A stretch of DNA of 25,186 nt from a virus, in IMG/VR virus record IMGVR_UViG_3300037587_000312, positions 96,552-121,737 of that record; one strand, given 5' to 3'. A program made the translations under genes and the position numbers. Below are positions 1-7,192 of this stretch, in pieces (within the stretch, counting starts at the first letter, position 1; each line of letters opens with the position of its first letter). The notes under the pieces were generated by a model. It searched no databases and was not told the DNA's origin. It worked only from the letters and a program-made list of their open reading frames with translations.

Positions 1-231
1 TTCACCTGTTGGTAAGTATCTCACCTCTTTCATTGTCGCGCTCTCGAATTCGACGTGCTTTCTGAGACCAACGTCATAATATCGCTTGGAAATAGTGACA
101 TTTGTTAGAGGATCTGGGTATGCCTCACGAGCCTCCTTAGTAATAACCCCTATCAATGTCTCTTTGCAACCAATACCCTTACCCACACCCTTGCGACCAT
201 CGTGCATTAAATAGAACTTGAAGTTTTTCAT
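1..231 (-). CDS. Hypothetical phage protein, 3' part outside window
   Basis: An open frame of 77 codons starts at ATG 231 and runs off the left edge without a stop. The visible protein begins MKNFKFYLMHDGRKGV and is mixed and fairly basic, with no motif I recognise and no membrane segment. Its start overlaps the stop of the CCA-adding enzyme gene as ATGA, so the two are probably translationally coupled at the end of the same minus-strand operon. No function can be assigned. The gene is likely real because of the overlap geometry and the uninterrupted frame, but its length and C-terminus are unknown. Confidence 0.7.
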   Translation of the reverse strand, partial: MKNFKFYLMHDGRKGVGKGIGCKETLIGVITKEAREAYPDPLTNVTISKRYYDVGLRKHVEFESATMKEVRYLPTGE

Positions 232-1298
232 TTCAATACCTCCTCAATCCGTTTGATACGTTCTTCGCGCATCTTATCACCAATGTCCTTACCTGTAAAG
301 CCCTGATCAATAAACTGTTGAGCCTTCACTGATTTAGCTGCCTGTAGTGCGTTAGACCACCGCCAAAATAACGAGTGTGAAGTCTCGAAGTCTCTAATGA
401 TAACGTCAAGAACACTGAACAGTTCAAGCAACCTTGATGAGGATTCCTTAACCACATTAATATGAAGAAAGAACTCAAGCATAGTTTCTGGTTTAGTAGC
501 CGTGATAGCACCAATAGCAATACCAAGGTGACTAACAGCCTGCTTAAAGCGTGTAGGTGCCTTTATGGCCTCCCCAAGTGCTTCCCCAGTACCGAAGGGT
601 AGGTTCATACAGAAGATAGCCCACAGGAACTCAGGGGATACTCTCTTATTAACGGCGTTGGTTAGCTCATCCTGAATCTTATGGAAGATAGGTATGTCTA
701 TTGCGGATACCTCTGCAAGGATTCTAAGGAATCGCCAAGGTGCCTGCTCAGACAATGCCTTCTCTGTCTCTTTCCAGATACGCTCTGCTGATATTTTACG
801 TACCTGTGGGATAAGACGGTGCATAGTGTGTGCTGTTGCCCTGTCAATAGTCCACTCATCGCCTAGACGAGCAAGGAAACGAGCCACACGAAGGACACGC
901 AAAGGGTCTTCTTCAAATGCCTCAGATGTTGCACGTAGGATCTTATCCTTAATGTCCTGTTGACCACCAAACGGATCGATGACCTCACTAGTGTGCATAT
1001 CCATAGCCATAGAATTGATTGTAAGATCCCTACGCAGCAGATCCTCTTCAAGGGTGACATCCCTCACATCACACTCAAAATCAGTGTGGGAGCTTCCTGT
1101 AGAGATCTCCTTGCGTGCGAGAGCATACTCATCACCTGTTTCTGGATGAAGGAACACAGGGAAGTCCTTACCTACCTGTGTGAATCCTAGTGAGAGCATT
1201 TCCTCTACGGAAGAACCTACCACCACGAAATCCTTATCTTTAGGCTCTAGGCCAAGGAGGATGTCTCTCACGGCACCTCCCACTAGGAATGTTTTCAT
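228..1298 (-). CDS. cca: CCA tRNA nucleotidyltransferase (CCA-adding enzyme)
   Basis: This is a class II nucleotidyltransferase of the proteobacterial Cca type. It builds or repairs the 3'-CCA of tRNAs from CTP and ATP in the cytoplasm. The N-terminal GGAVRD (7-12) is followed by the metal-binding carboxylates D21 and D23 in KDKDFVVVG, then RRDLTINSMA (89-98), DPFGG (108-112) and EDPLRVLRVARF (130-141), all in the order expected for the family. At 356 residues it is shorter than E. coli Cca (about 412), and I see no HD phosphohydrolase signature in the C-terminal part, so it is probably a nucleotidyltransferase-only form. The start overlaps the preceding small membrane gene as ATGA. With the kinase/phosphatase and RNA ligase elsewhere in the window it could complete tRNA repair (inference). 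Confidence 0.95.
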   Translation of the reverse strand: MKTFLVGGAVRDILLGLEPKDKDFVVVGSSVEEMLSLGFTQVGKDFPVFLHPETGDEYALARKEISTGSSHTDFECDVRDVTLEEDLLRRDLTINSMAMDMHTSEVIDPFGGQQDIKDKILRATSEAFEEDPLRVLRVARFLARLGDEWTIDRATAHTMHRLIPQVRKISAERIWKETEKALSEQAPWRFLRILAEVSAIDIPIFHKIQDELTNAVNKRVSPEFLWAIFCMNLPFGTGEALGEAIKAPTRFKQAVSHLGIAIGAITATKPETMLEFFLHINVVKESSSRLLELFSVLDVIIRDFETSHSLFWRWSNALQAAKSVKAQQFIDQGFTGKDIGDKMREERIKRIEEVLK

Positions 1299-1447
1299 CA
1301 GTTTTTCCCTCTAATCTTTGAACAAATTGAATCAATGATCATACAGTCCCATACAACCAAAAGCAAGAAGAAATAGAAAGCTATTTGCCCACTGGGCAGC
1401 TCAATAAGATTTTGTGTTAACATGTATAGGAATGCAAGTATAAACAT
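1298..1447 (-). CDS. Small hydrophobic single-pass membrane protein
   Basis: This frame of 49 codons joins its neighbours by a TAATG overlap with the upstream stop and an ATGA overlap with the cca start. The protein begins MFILAFLYMLTQ, has a strongly hydrophobic stretch near residues 23-36 (AFYFFLLLVVW), and ends in a short basic tail (SKIRGKN). A signal-anchor inner-membrane mini-protein is the simplest reading. It has no recognisable family. The exact fit between two genes and the membrane-like composition support it as real. Confidence 0.65.
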   Translation of the reverse strand: MFILAFLYMLTQNLIELPSGQIAFYFFLLLVVWDCMIIDSICSKIRGKN

Positions 1448-1923
1448 TAGCTCATTAACCTCTTACTGTTGATTAGTTGAATAAGTTCAAGTTCCCACTT
1501 AGTGTAAATATATGAAGTGTCCTCTCGCGAGAGTACACTAGGGTTGACCATCTGCGAGTATGGATTAGCCTTCAAGTACTCTTTTACCCACTTCCCATAC
1601 ATATAGATCTTCTCAGGGAGAATGATACTGACATTGGTTACAGCTCCATTCAATGCCTCCTCTGATTCAGTGAAGAATTCCCAAGGGTAAGGATTTTCCT
1701 CTTCCGATAATAGATTGGTTATCTCAATCAGTTGTGCTTGCATACCACCATTCAGGAGAATTGTTGTCTTGTGGTTCTCCACCCATTCGTAGAGTATTGC
1801 TGCATCAGCCTCCATCACCTCATCCCAAGGGTAACTATTAAATAGTTCTGCTGTACAATGCTGACACTGGATACCTGCTTGGATACCCAATAGATACATA
1901 TTACCGAAACTATATAATCTCAT
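1447..1923 (-). CDS. Hypothetical phage protein
   Basis: A 158-residue protein beginning MRLYSFGNMYLLGIQAG. The N-terminal stretch with a CQHC pair (residues 20-23) followed by TAELF looks like a conserved soluble phage protein, but I cannot name a characterised family. The middle is acidic (LLSEEENPYPWEF) and the C-terminus is predicted helical. There is no signal peptide or membrane segment. The start overlaps the preceding CxC protein by 4 nt and the stop forms a TAATG with the small membrane gene, so it belongs to the same operon. Function unknown. Confidence 0.8.
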   Translation of the reverse strand: MRLYSFGNMYLLGIQAGIQCQHCTAELFNSYPWDEVMEADAAILYEWVENHKTTILLNGGMQAQLIEITNLLSEEENPYPWEFFTESEEALNGAVTNVSIILPEKIYMYGKWVKEYLKANPYSQMVNPSVLSREDTSYIYTKWELELIQLINSKRLMS

Positions 1924-2267
1924 TTGTAACTCCTTATGACTCTTTTCTCAATTATTTGCATATGTATGTCACAATGACAATCCAACATTTGCCACCCTAA
2001 ATCTTTATCACATTGTCCACAGTAGAAAGGTATCCCCCAGTTATCACAGCAACCCCAACCTTGTTGGAATTCTGGTACTCTACAGGAAACAATGTTTTCA
2101 GGGTTTACAGCGAAGATTCTATCATCTGCCCAAGTTTTGAACCGGAGGAAACTTCCTTTGGTGACAAAGTGTTGTCCGTCATGGTAACCATCACGATCAA
2201 AACCCCATTTCTTTGTGGGATAAAGCCCAGTAGTGATAGTATTACCACAGGTGCATTTAAGTTTCAT
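1920..2267 (-). CDS. Cysteine-rich putative zinc-binding protein
   Basis: A 115-residue protein with a CxC pair at the N-terminus (KLKCTCGN, C4/C6), a CC pair (GWGCCDNWG), a CxxC knuckle (YCGQCDKDLGW) and a CxC (DCHCDIH). This is consistent with one or two structural zinc sites. It could be a small nucleic-acid or protein-binding factor. I see no catalytic motif and recognise no named family. The start lies inside the 3' end of the CYTH gene (11-nt overlap), with a GAGG about 10 nt upstream of the ATG. It is probably translated together with its neighbours. Confidence 0.8.
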   Translation of the reverse strand: MKLKCTCGNTITTGLYPTKKWGFDRDGYHDGQHFVTKGSFLRFKTWADDRIFAVNPENIVSCRVPEFQQGWGCCDNWGIPFYCGQCDKDLGWQMLDCHCDIHMQIIEKRVIRSYK

Positions 2268-2745
2268 CTTTATTTGCCCTCGTTAATTGAAAATTTGAGT
2301 ACTTCTTGATCCCCGTTAACTCTCGGTCTATCCATTTAGGTAGTTCCACAGAAAGAACCTTCTCACGATCCTCGTGTTCAAACTCTGCGGTGATCAATCC
2401 AGTCAGAGCCTCAGTATACACATCAACATCCCAAATGTCACCTGAATTATTAACTTTAAACCGTACCTTCTGAAGTTTGTGCTCACATCGTTCAAGAAGT
2501 TCTATTGCATCTTGATGAGGTATCTCATATTCATACTCATCTACTTCAAAATCTTCGTAATCTTCCTTTGTACATTTGACAGTGAGGAAACCTTTACCGC
2601 TATATGTACGTACACGCACCATAGCTCCCTCAGAGGAGGCTAGATACCCTTGGTTGATCAGATAACTCTGGGATGCACGGAATATCTTATTTAGACCCAG
2701 TTGTGGTAGGATTACCAGAAATTTACGCTCTAATTCCTTAGCCAT
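2257..2745 (-). CDS. CYTH-domain triphosphate tunnel phosphohydrolase
   Basis: The N-terminus carries the CYTH signature ExExK as E4-L-E6-R-K8, followed by alternating charged beta strands (VRVRTYSGKGFLTVKCTK, then DEYEYEIP and RFKVNNSGDIWDVDVY). This is the pattern of triphosphate tunnel enzymes that hydrolyse inorganic triphosphate or nucleotide triphosphates, or bind adenylate-type ligands. The 162-residue length suits a single-domain CYTH protein, and no CHAD domain follows. The substrate cannot be read from the sequence. Thiamine triphosphate, tripolyphosphate, RNA 5'-triphosphate or a signalling nucleotide are all possible. It sits between small phage genes with tight spacing, so it is part of the operon. 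Family assignment is firm; the role is open. Confidence 0.9.
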   Translation of the reverse strand: MAKELERKFLVILPQLGLNKIFRASQSYLINQGYLASSEGAMVRVRTYSGKGFLTVKCTKEDYEDFEVDEYEYEIPHQDAIELLERCEHKLQKVRFKVNNSGDIWDVDVYTEALTGLITAEFEHEDREKVLSVELPKWIDRELTGIKKYSNFQLTRANKDET

Positions 2746-3012
2746 TTAATCCTCCCTATACATTCTTGTGTTGAATTCATAATTGGATTGTTGTTTTAGT
2801 GTCAAGGGAAAATTATCCTCTCGGAAATCACAATCTTTCAATGCGAATTCCTTAATTATCTCATCTTCCATGCACCAAGCAACCAAAAGCCACTGCATTT
2901 CGGTGTGATACCGGGTAACACCCCACCGGAGAGAGATAGGTTTGATCTCCCGCTCCCGTGTATTACCTTTCCAGTTGGTATATTGTACCTTTAAAACTTC
3001 ATTCGTCATCAT
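2746..3012 (-). CDS. WYL-like domain small protein
   Basis: This 88-residue protein contains the run KVQYTNWKGNTREREIKPIS, then RWGVTRYHTEMQWLLVAW and EFALKDC. It matches the single-domain WYL-like family common in bacteria and phages (pattern YxNWxGExxxRxIxPxSIxFGxTxxHPExQWLLxA). WYL domains are beta-barrel ligand-sensing modules, often found in transcription regulators and reported to bind nucleic acids or nucleotides. No DNA-binding helix-turn-helix is fused here. It directly abuts the CYTH gene. Its role in this phage is unknown, but regulation or nucleotide sensing is a fair guess. Confidence 0.75.
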   Translation of the reverse strand: MMTNEVLKVQYTNWKGNTREREIKPISLRWGVTRYHTEMQWLLVAWCMEDEIIKEFALKDCDFREDNFPLTLKQQSNYEFNTRMYRED

Positions 3013-3196
3013 AATGCTCCACCCAACATTTTTCTACCCCCTCTATTGTCTTTTCTAATGATGCTGCATATCTACTAACCCTTTGAAAGATACGTCTGTC
3101 CTCAAAACCATGTTCACTAGTAGGGTTATTATTAGCTAAGGGTTTAATCTCCCCGTAATCCCCATCTTCATGCTCAAAACAAAGTTTATACGGCAT
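2999..3196 (-). CDS. Hypothetical small phage protein
   Basis: A 65-residue soluble protein beginning MPYKLCFEHEDGDYGE, with an acidic C-terminus (VEHYDDE). Its start overlaps the stop of the 34-residue protein upstream as ATGA, and its 3' end overlaps the WYL-like gene by 14 nt. That spacing is the main evidence that it is real. No known motif is visible. Confidence 0.65.
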   Translation of the reverse strand: MPYKLCFEHEDGDYGEIKPLANNNPTSEHGFEDRRIFQRVSRYAASLEKTIEGVEKCWVEHYDDE

Positions 3197-3300
3197 CAGA
3201 AGGTTACCCTAAGCTCATAATAACCCCCGTGGTCAATAACCCGTGTAAAACTGATACACGTATTCATCGCTTTTAAAATCCATTCAGGTGTATCTTTCAT
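3196..3300 (-). CDS. 34-residue mini-protein
   Basis: The longest open frame here extends to 3384, but that upstream part is out-of-frame with the neighbouring real gene. ATG 3300 is preceded by a clear GGAGG seven bases upstream, so I place the start there. The product begins MKDTPEWILKAMNT and ends YYELRVTF, and resembles a small amphipathic protein. Its stop forms ATGA with the next gene. It lies one base after the stop of the 73-residue upstream gene. Function unknown. Confidence 0.6.
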   Translation of the reverse strand: MKDTPEWILKAMNTCISFTRVIDHGGYYELRVTF

Positions 3301-3301
3301 A

Positions 3302-3523
3302 TTAGACCTCCCTAACCACGTAAGTAAAGATAATATCCTGATGGTAGGAAAGACCTTCGTGAGTCCACTCCTCATTACCATCATCGTCGTGTCTTACGTA
3401 ACGTTCCAAGTAACCCTCTACCCACTTATAGGTCTCAGACCAGAGCCTTCCACGATACTCCCAGTAAGCAATAAATTGTCCTTCAGTTGGACGGGTCTTT
3501 GTTACTCTCATATTATTCTCCAT
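3302..3523 (-). CDS. Hypothetical small phage protein
   Basis: A 73-residue protein beginning MENNMRVTKTRPTEG with alternating polar and aromatic residues (FIAYWEYRGRLWSETYKWVEGYLER) that suggest a small beta-rich fold. It overlaps the 3' end of the radical SAM gene by 11 nt. The second Met (residue 5) is an alternative start just after that stop. No family recognised. Its position behind the radical SAM gene could mean a partner protein, but nothing in the sequence shows this. Confidence 0.7.
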   Translation of the reverse strand: MENNMRVTKTRPTEGQFIAYWEYRGRLWSETYKWVEGYLERYVRHDDDGNEEWTHEGLSYHQDIIFTYVVREV

Positions 3524-4502
3524 AGATAGTCTTCACAGCTTTGTTGTTATAATCACGACAAACATCTAAGCAGTTACCTTTGCAGATAGGGTCACAGTGT
3601 GTGTCATGAGTCTTATCCCAAGCAATACGTTCTTCCCGCATGTTTGGACCAACCTCACCAATGGGTGTTCCTTGCTCTCGCATATAGATTACACAAGGGT
3701 AATGCTCTTGTCCAGCGATCACAGAATCATCATAGACCAGAGGACATTTGGTTGTGTCACCTTCATCCAACCCACGGACAGTTTTACCTTCCATGAAATT
3801 CTGGATACGGTACGCTAGAATCGGATGCTGAGCCAAAAGATCCTTATCAACTGCACTCAGTTCTGGAAGAGCCTGATTCCATTGTGCAGAAGGAATAACT
3901 CGGATATCACTTACACCTAGTCCGTTAGCGAATTCAACAATCTTCATGAATCCTTCAATATTCTCAGGAGTGAATACAACACCAACAGTAACATAAGTCA
4001 ATTGGGAGATGATACGGATATTCCGCACAACTTTATCCCAAGCACCCATGATATTACCAGCCATCATATCGCCCGTGGCCGCATCAGCTGCATCCAGTGA
4101 GATAGAGAAGTCATTACAGCCAGCCTCAACTAGTCGCTCATATAATTCTGTCTTGTTGGAACCATTTGTGGAGATAGCAATACGCTCGATACCTTTTGAC
4201 TTGGCATAGGCGACAATCTCAACAATATTCTTATGGTAAGTTGGCTCTCCACCAGAGAATCGGATATTTTTCAGAGGTTGACCCTCACACCAGTAATCAA
4301 TATTGCGCTTGATCTCTTCCAAGGTCAATTCCTTACGCTTACGATCACCGAATACACGGTCGGTAAGTCCACGGCAATACTCACACTTGAAATTGCAGTA
4401 GTCGTTGATGATCATCTCACAACGCTTCATCTGAGAGTCCATAGATACGTTCTCAGCCCGAGAATCTGTCAATGTGTAAAATCCGATATCTTCCAGTTTC
4501 AT
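3513..4502 (-). CDS. Radical SAM enzyme with SPASM-like C-terminal cysteines
   Basis: The CX3CX2C cluster motif is C36-N-F-K-C40-E-Y-C43, followed by the SAM-binding FSGGEP (82-87) and the strand motif IAISTNGS (108-115). This identifies a radical SAM enzyme of the MoaA/PqqE-like type. The C-terminal region holds further cysteines (C253, C270, C303, C307, C311, C315; the last four are spaced every four residues), consistent with a SPASM or twitch-type auxiliary Fe-S cluster. Such enzymes usually modify peptides, proteins or small molecules. The substrate is unknown and no precursor-peptide gene is obvious. At 329 residues the length is normal. A clear AGGAG lies seven bases before ATG 4502. 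The next upstream gene is an AP2/HNH endonuclease, so the enzyme's original neighbour may lie beyond it. Confidence 0.9.
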   Translation of the reverse strand: MKLEDIGFYTLTDSRAENVSMDSQMKRCEMIINDYCNFKCEYCRGLTDRVFGDRKRKELTLEEIKRNIDYWCEGQPLKNIRFSGGEPTYHKNIVEIVAYAKSKGIERIAISTNGSNKTELYERLVEAGCNDFSISLDAADAATGDMMAGNIMGAWDKVVRNIRIISQLTYVTVGVVFTPENIEGFMKIVEFANGLGVSDIRVIPSAQWNQALPELSAVDKDLLAQHPILAYRIQNFMEGKTVRGLDEGDTTKCPLVYDDSVIAGQEHYPCVIYMREQGTPIGEVGPNMREERIAWDKTHDTHCDPICKGNCLDVCRDYNNKAVKTIYGE

Positions 4503-4515
4503 TTTATTTCTCCTC

Positions 4516-5271
4516 TTAATTTGGATAGGGTATAACTACCCAATTCATAAGTGTATTGTAGACTTCGATAGAGATCTCTCCCTTATTATAACAATCTTTG
4601 GCAACAGTCTTGATATATTTTTCTTTAACCTTTTTATAGGCAGCGAATGCCTGTTCGGGAGAGCTATATGTACCTATGTAGTTTTGGCCCCCACCTTCCC
4701 CTACTTTCGCCTTAAACTTGTTCCTAGACTCAGACACACCTACAGGGTATTTACCCCTAGCCTTATTCCTGCTGGAAAGAAGTGCGTTAATCCGATGGGG
4801 TATGAATTCGCAGGTCGCTTCAGAATACACCATTGAACCCGGCTGGCGCAAATCCTTATCAACGTGAAAACCCTCGATATAATTATCCTCGTACCACCTA
4901 GCATATATCTGAAAATTGTACCATTCCTCACAAACCGTAACACCTCTGCCACCGTAGCGGTGATAGCGGTCATCAGTAATATCGTAACATCTTTCTAGCA
5001 TTCTTTTCCAAACAGCATACGCAGGTTTTTTCTTACAATCAATACTACTGGTGTAAATACCCTCCCCAAAATACCCCACTCCCTGTATGGAGGGTACATA
5101 AGGGTCTTTCACCCCACCTTTACGGAGGCTTCCTGCACCTGTCACGGTTACATACCCTGTATTGGTGAATTCAACGACCACTTTGTAACTATCTATATAC
5201 TCAAGAACCCTACAATCACCATAATTATTAGTTTCAAAAACATCTCCAATCTTAATCCGTAATTTAACCAT
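4516..5271 (-). CDS. Putative homing endonuclease, HNH-like with AP2 domain
   Basis: This 251-residue protein has the layout of phage HNH/AP2 endonuclease-like genes. The N-terminal beta-rich segment (GDVFETNNYGDCRVLEY) is followed by the nuclease-like block WKRMLERCYD, YGGRGVTVCEEW and EGFHVDKD, and near residues 178-218 by an AP2-type DNA-binding module (GVSESRNKFKAKV, then YIGTYSSPEQAFAAYK). The classical H-N-H residues are only partly evident, so catalytic activity is uncertain. It lies between the radical SAM gene and a small hypothetical gene without disrupting either, as expected for a free-standing mobile endonuclease. AGGAG lies 9-10 bases before the ATG. Confidence 0.8.
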   Translation of the reverse strand: MVKLRIKIGDVFETNNYGDCRVLEYIDSYKVVVEFTNTGYVTVTGAGSLRKGGVKDPYVPSIQGVGYFGEGIYTSSIDCKKKPAYAVWKRMLERCYDITDDRYHRYGGRGVTVCEEWYNFQIYARWYEDNYIEGFHVDKDLRQPGSMVYSEATCEFIPHRINALLSSRNKARGKYPVGVSESRNKFKAKVGEGGGQNYIGTYSSPEQAFAAYKKVKEKYIKTVAKDCYNKGEISIEVYNTLMNWVVIPYPN

Positions 5272-5291
5272 ACCTCACTGCTCCTGCCGTA

Positions 5292-5486
5292 CTAATACAT
5301 CAAAAACCATCCTACGAAATAACTGATTTGCTTATCTTCATTCATGATACTGAGTTTCGGATCTTCTGTCAACCGTTTATACGCCTTTTTCATATTCGGG
5401 CGTGTAACTTTCTTCAAACCCCGTTGATCCCTGCGGTTGGTTGTCTTCTGGTGAATGAGATCAGAGAAATATTCAAATTCCATCAT
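5292..5486 (-). CDS. Hypothetical basic small protein
   Basis: A 64-residue protein starting MMEFEYFSDLIHQ, rich in Lys/Arg in the middle (TTNRRDQRGLKK, RPNMKKAYKR) and ending in a hydrophobic tail (YFVGWFLMY). The frame can be opened further upstream to 5507, but AGGA lies about 8-10 bases before ATG 5486 and that ATG overlaps the stop of the MazG-like gene, so I favour 5486. The second ATG (5483) is equally possible. No family recognised. Confidence 0.65.
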   Translation of the reverse strand: MMEFEYFSDLIHQKTTNRRDQRGLKKVTRPNMKKAYKRLTEDPKLSIMNEDKQISYFVGWFLMY

Positions 5487-5767
5487 GTGTTCTTTCCTTC
5501 GTACCAAAATTCAAGTTTTTTAAGCTTCCTTTTCTTAGCTTCATATAGCTTATGACTACAAAGTATTCCTTGGTCTACAAGAATATCAACTATTGCAAGA
5601 AAATCCCCCACCTCTTGCTCGAGTTCAGAGCGGTTGGTGTGTTCCCTTCCTTTATCTGGGTGATATGATCCAATCCCAAACCGTTGTATCTTACAACAGA
5701 TCTGAGCTACTTCGCAAGCCTCCTCTGTGAGGAGGGTTATGTTAGTGTTTAGATTATTAAATTTCAT
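5483..5767 (-). CDS. MazG-like nucleotide pyrophosphohydrolase
   Basis: A 94-residue all-helical protein with the MazG/dUTPase-like metal-binding signature: EExxE at 15-19 (LLTEEACEVAQ) and ExxD at 52-55 (LEQEVGDFLAIVDIL). Family members hydrolyse NTPs or dNTPs to the monophosphate plus pyrophosphate, or degrade signalling nucleotides. Short versions such as this act as dimers or tetramers. In phages they adjust nucleotide pools or (p)ppGpp-linked host responses, but the substrate here is unknown. Start and stop both overlap neighbours by a few bases (10 nt upstream, ATGATG downstream). Confidence 0.85.
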   Translation of the reverse strand: MKFNNLNTNITLLTEEACEVAQICCKIQRFGIGSYHPDKGREHTNRSELEQEVGDFLAIVDILVDQGILCSHKLYEAKKRKLKKLEFWYEGKNT

Positions 5768-5990
5768 CCCCTAGTTCCTTCTGCATACGGGCTAGACAGT
5801 CATTGTGAATTATCATCTTTTTACCGCTCTGCAATCTCAGTGCTGTAGTAAAACTATCATCTAGTTCAAAACCACAGTGATCACAACGGGTTTGTGATAT
5901 TACCCAAGTTTCTACTATAGTTTTATCTGTAATAGGCTCAGAGAGTATCTCAAACTCTTGCTTTACGACACGTTTAAAATAAGCTTTCAT
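5757..5990 (-). CDS. Small zinc-knuckle protein
   Basis: A 77-residue protein with a CxxC (RCDHCGFEL, near residues 36-39) and a later HxxC-type pair (IIHNDCLARM), a plausible CCHC or CCCC zinc-binding arrangement. It begins MKAYFKRVVKQEFE. No enzymatic motif is visible. It is embedded in a run of overlapping small genes (4 nt with the upstream gene, 11 nt with the MazG-like gene). Function unknown. Confidence 0.7.
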   Translation of the reverse strand: MKAYFKRVVKQEFEILSEPITDKTIVETWVISQTRCDHCGFELDDSFTTALRLQSGKKMIIHNDCLARMQKELGDEI

Positions 5991-6190
5991 CGTTCAAACA
6001 CCATACTAAGAGATGTTTTGCCCATAGACAAAATACTATAAATCTCCCTATTAAGTGGATATCTCTTGAACTCTCTTTCGAGATGTTCTTGACATTCCTC
6101 CATACTCATTAGAGTAGTATCCTGAACCCAGACCTCCTCCTCTTTTCGGATTACCATTCCGACTTCAATCTCAAAATTAAGCTCCATCAT
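5987..6190 (-). CDS. Hypothetical small acidic protein
   Basis: A 67-residue soluble protein beginning MMELNFEIEVGMVIRKEEE. Its first ATG overlaps the stop of the RlmN-like gene and its own stop overlaps the zinc-knuckle gene. A helical, Glu-rich middle (SMEECQEHLEREFKRY) is visible and there is no recognisable motif. The overlap pattern supports it as a genuine operon member. Confidence 0.65.
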   Translation of the reverse strand: MMELNFEIEVGMVIRKEEEVWVQDTTLMSMEECQEHLEREFKRYPLNREIYSILSMGKTSLSMVFER

Positions 6191-7017
6191 TCAATCTCCG
6201 TAAACATACCACATGATGCTGATTCCTTTTTCCCCTTACTAACCTGCCACTTAATGCCAACACCACCTCGCTGGAATAACTTATAAAGTGTATTCAACTG
6301 AGGGATAGAAGGTCTTTCGTAAACACTTTCAGGGTGTGGATTAAACTCAAGCATCCTGATTGAACAGCCTGTTTCCTTTGCAACTCTTAAGACAGATAGT
6401 GCATCTGTTAGAGAGTCATTCAACCCTTTGATGGGGGTATAATGAATAAACTTATCCCCTTCCCAACAGTTCATCGCAAAAATCTGATTCTCTATATCAC
6501 CGCCACGGGGGATTATAAGATCTCTCTGGAACGGGTTGCCACTGTGGAGAGAATAGAAGATCCGTACAGGTGCATCCTTAATCCGGCGGTTGATTGACCC
6601 AAGTTTACCCTCATCAGGAACAATAGTAGAGATATCTACTTCAATAACCATTAGGTAAGCCGTAATCATGTTCGTTGCTAGGATTGTTTGGGCTGTATCA
6701 ATTAACGGGTCACCCATGCCCATCCAGCACAGCTTGAACCGATCTTTACGAGACACGAATGTACATTCATCAATAGCTTCGTCTACATTAGCCGCTATAT
6801 CTCGAGCACTCAGCTTCTTGAAAGGCATTTCCATTTCAGTCAAGTGGCAGAATACACATTTCTTAGGACAACCCACAGAACTTGAGATGAAGATACTGGT
6901 TACAGTTTCATCCCGCTCACAGTAGTTACCCTGCTCATCGCGGAAAGCTGAGCGTACTTGTTTGATTACAGTTTCAGACCCATCATCATGAATCTTCTTG
7001 AATATTTTGTCGCTCAT
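6187..7017 (-). CDS. RlmN-like radical SAM protein (rRNA/tRNA C2-adenosine methyltransferase family)
   Basis: The order of motifs follows RlmN/Cfr: SSSVGCPKKCVFCH with the cluster cysteines C50, C54 and C57, then GMGDPL, STIVPDEGKL, SLHSGNPFQRDLIIP, and a C-terminal SCGMF whose C269 aligns with the methyl-accepting Cys355 of E. coli RlmN. RlmN methylates A2503 of 23S rRNA and A37 of some tRNAs. The position matching E. coli Cys118 (seven residues before the first cluster Cys) is F43, so the second catalytic cysteine appears absent. At 276 residues it is shorter than RlmN (about 384) and lacks most of the N-terminal RNA-binding domain. A changed substrate or chemistry is likely. The start overlaps the upstream gene by about 30 nt. 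Confidence 0.85.
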   Translation of the reverse strand: MSDKIFKKIHDDGSETVIKQVRSAFRDEQGNYCERDETVTSIFISSSVGCPKKCVFCHLTEMEMPFKKLSARDIAANVDEAIDECTFVSRKDRFKLCWMGMGDPLIDTAQTILATNMITAYLMVIEVDISTIVPDEGKLGSINRRIKDAPVRIFYSLHSGNPFQRDLIIPRGGDIENQIFAMNCWEGDKFIHYTPIKGLNDSLTDALSVLRVAKETGCSIRMLEFNPHPESVYERPSIPQLNTLYKLFQRGGVGIKWQVSKGKKESASCGMFTEIE

Positions 7018-7192
7018 ATTCTTCCCCCAGTGATTTGAAATAATTATCAGTACACTCAGTTAACCACCCGTCATTTGCCTTCCAAGTACTCGCGTAAAAT
7101 TCCCTTACTATATCCTCTAAAGAGGGTTCAGGGCCATATTTTTCTTCAGTTACCTGAGGCTCAATTTTCTTCAATCTATTAAGATCCACCAT
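6986..7192 (-). CDS. Hypothetical small phage protein
   Basis: The frame opens at 7210, but GGGAG sits eight bases before ATG 7192, so I place the start there (MVDLNRLKKIEPQ, 68 residues). The protein is mostly helical and acidic at the C-terminus (LGEEYERQNIQEDS). It overlaps the HNH gene by 14 nt on one side and the RlmN-like gene by about 32 nt on the other. No family recognised. Confidence 0.65.
   Translation of the reverse strand: MVDLNRLKKIEPQVTEEKYGPEPSLEDIVREFYASTWKANDGWLTECTDNYFKSLGEEYERQNIQEDS

Noticed and set aside
3301-3384. Upstream extension of the 34-residue gene
   Set aside because: The extension overlaps the real 73-residue gene in another frame, and GGAGG precedes ATG 3300 instead.
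4740-4973. Open frames inside the AP2/HNH gene and other long genes on either strand
   Set aside because: These have no ribosome binding sites, odd composition (many Arg/Ser/Leu/Cys) and lie within genes with clear homology, so they are shadow frames.
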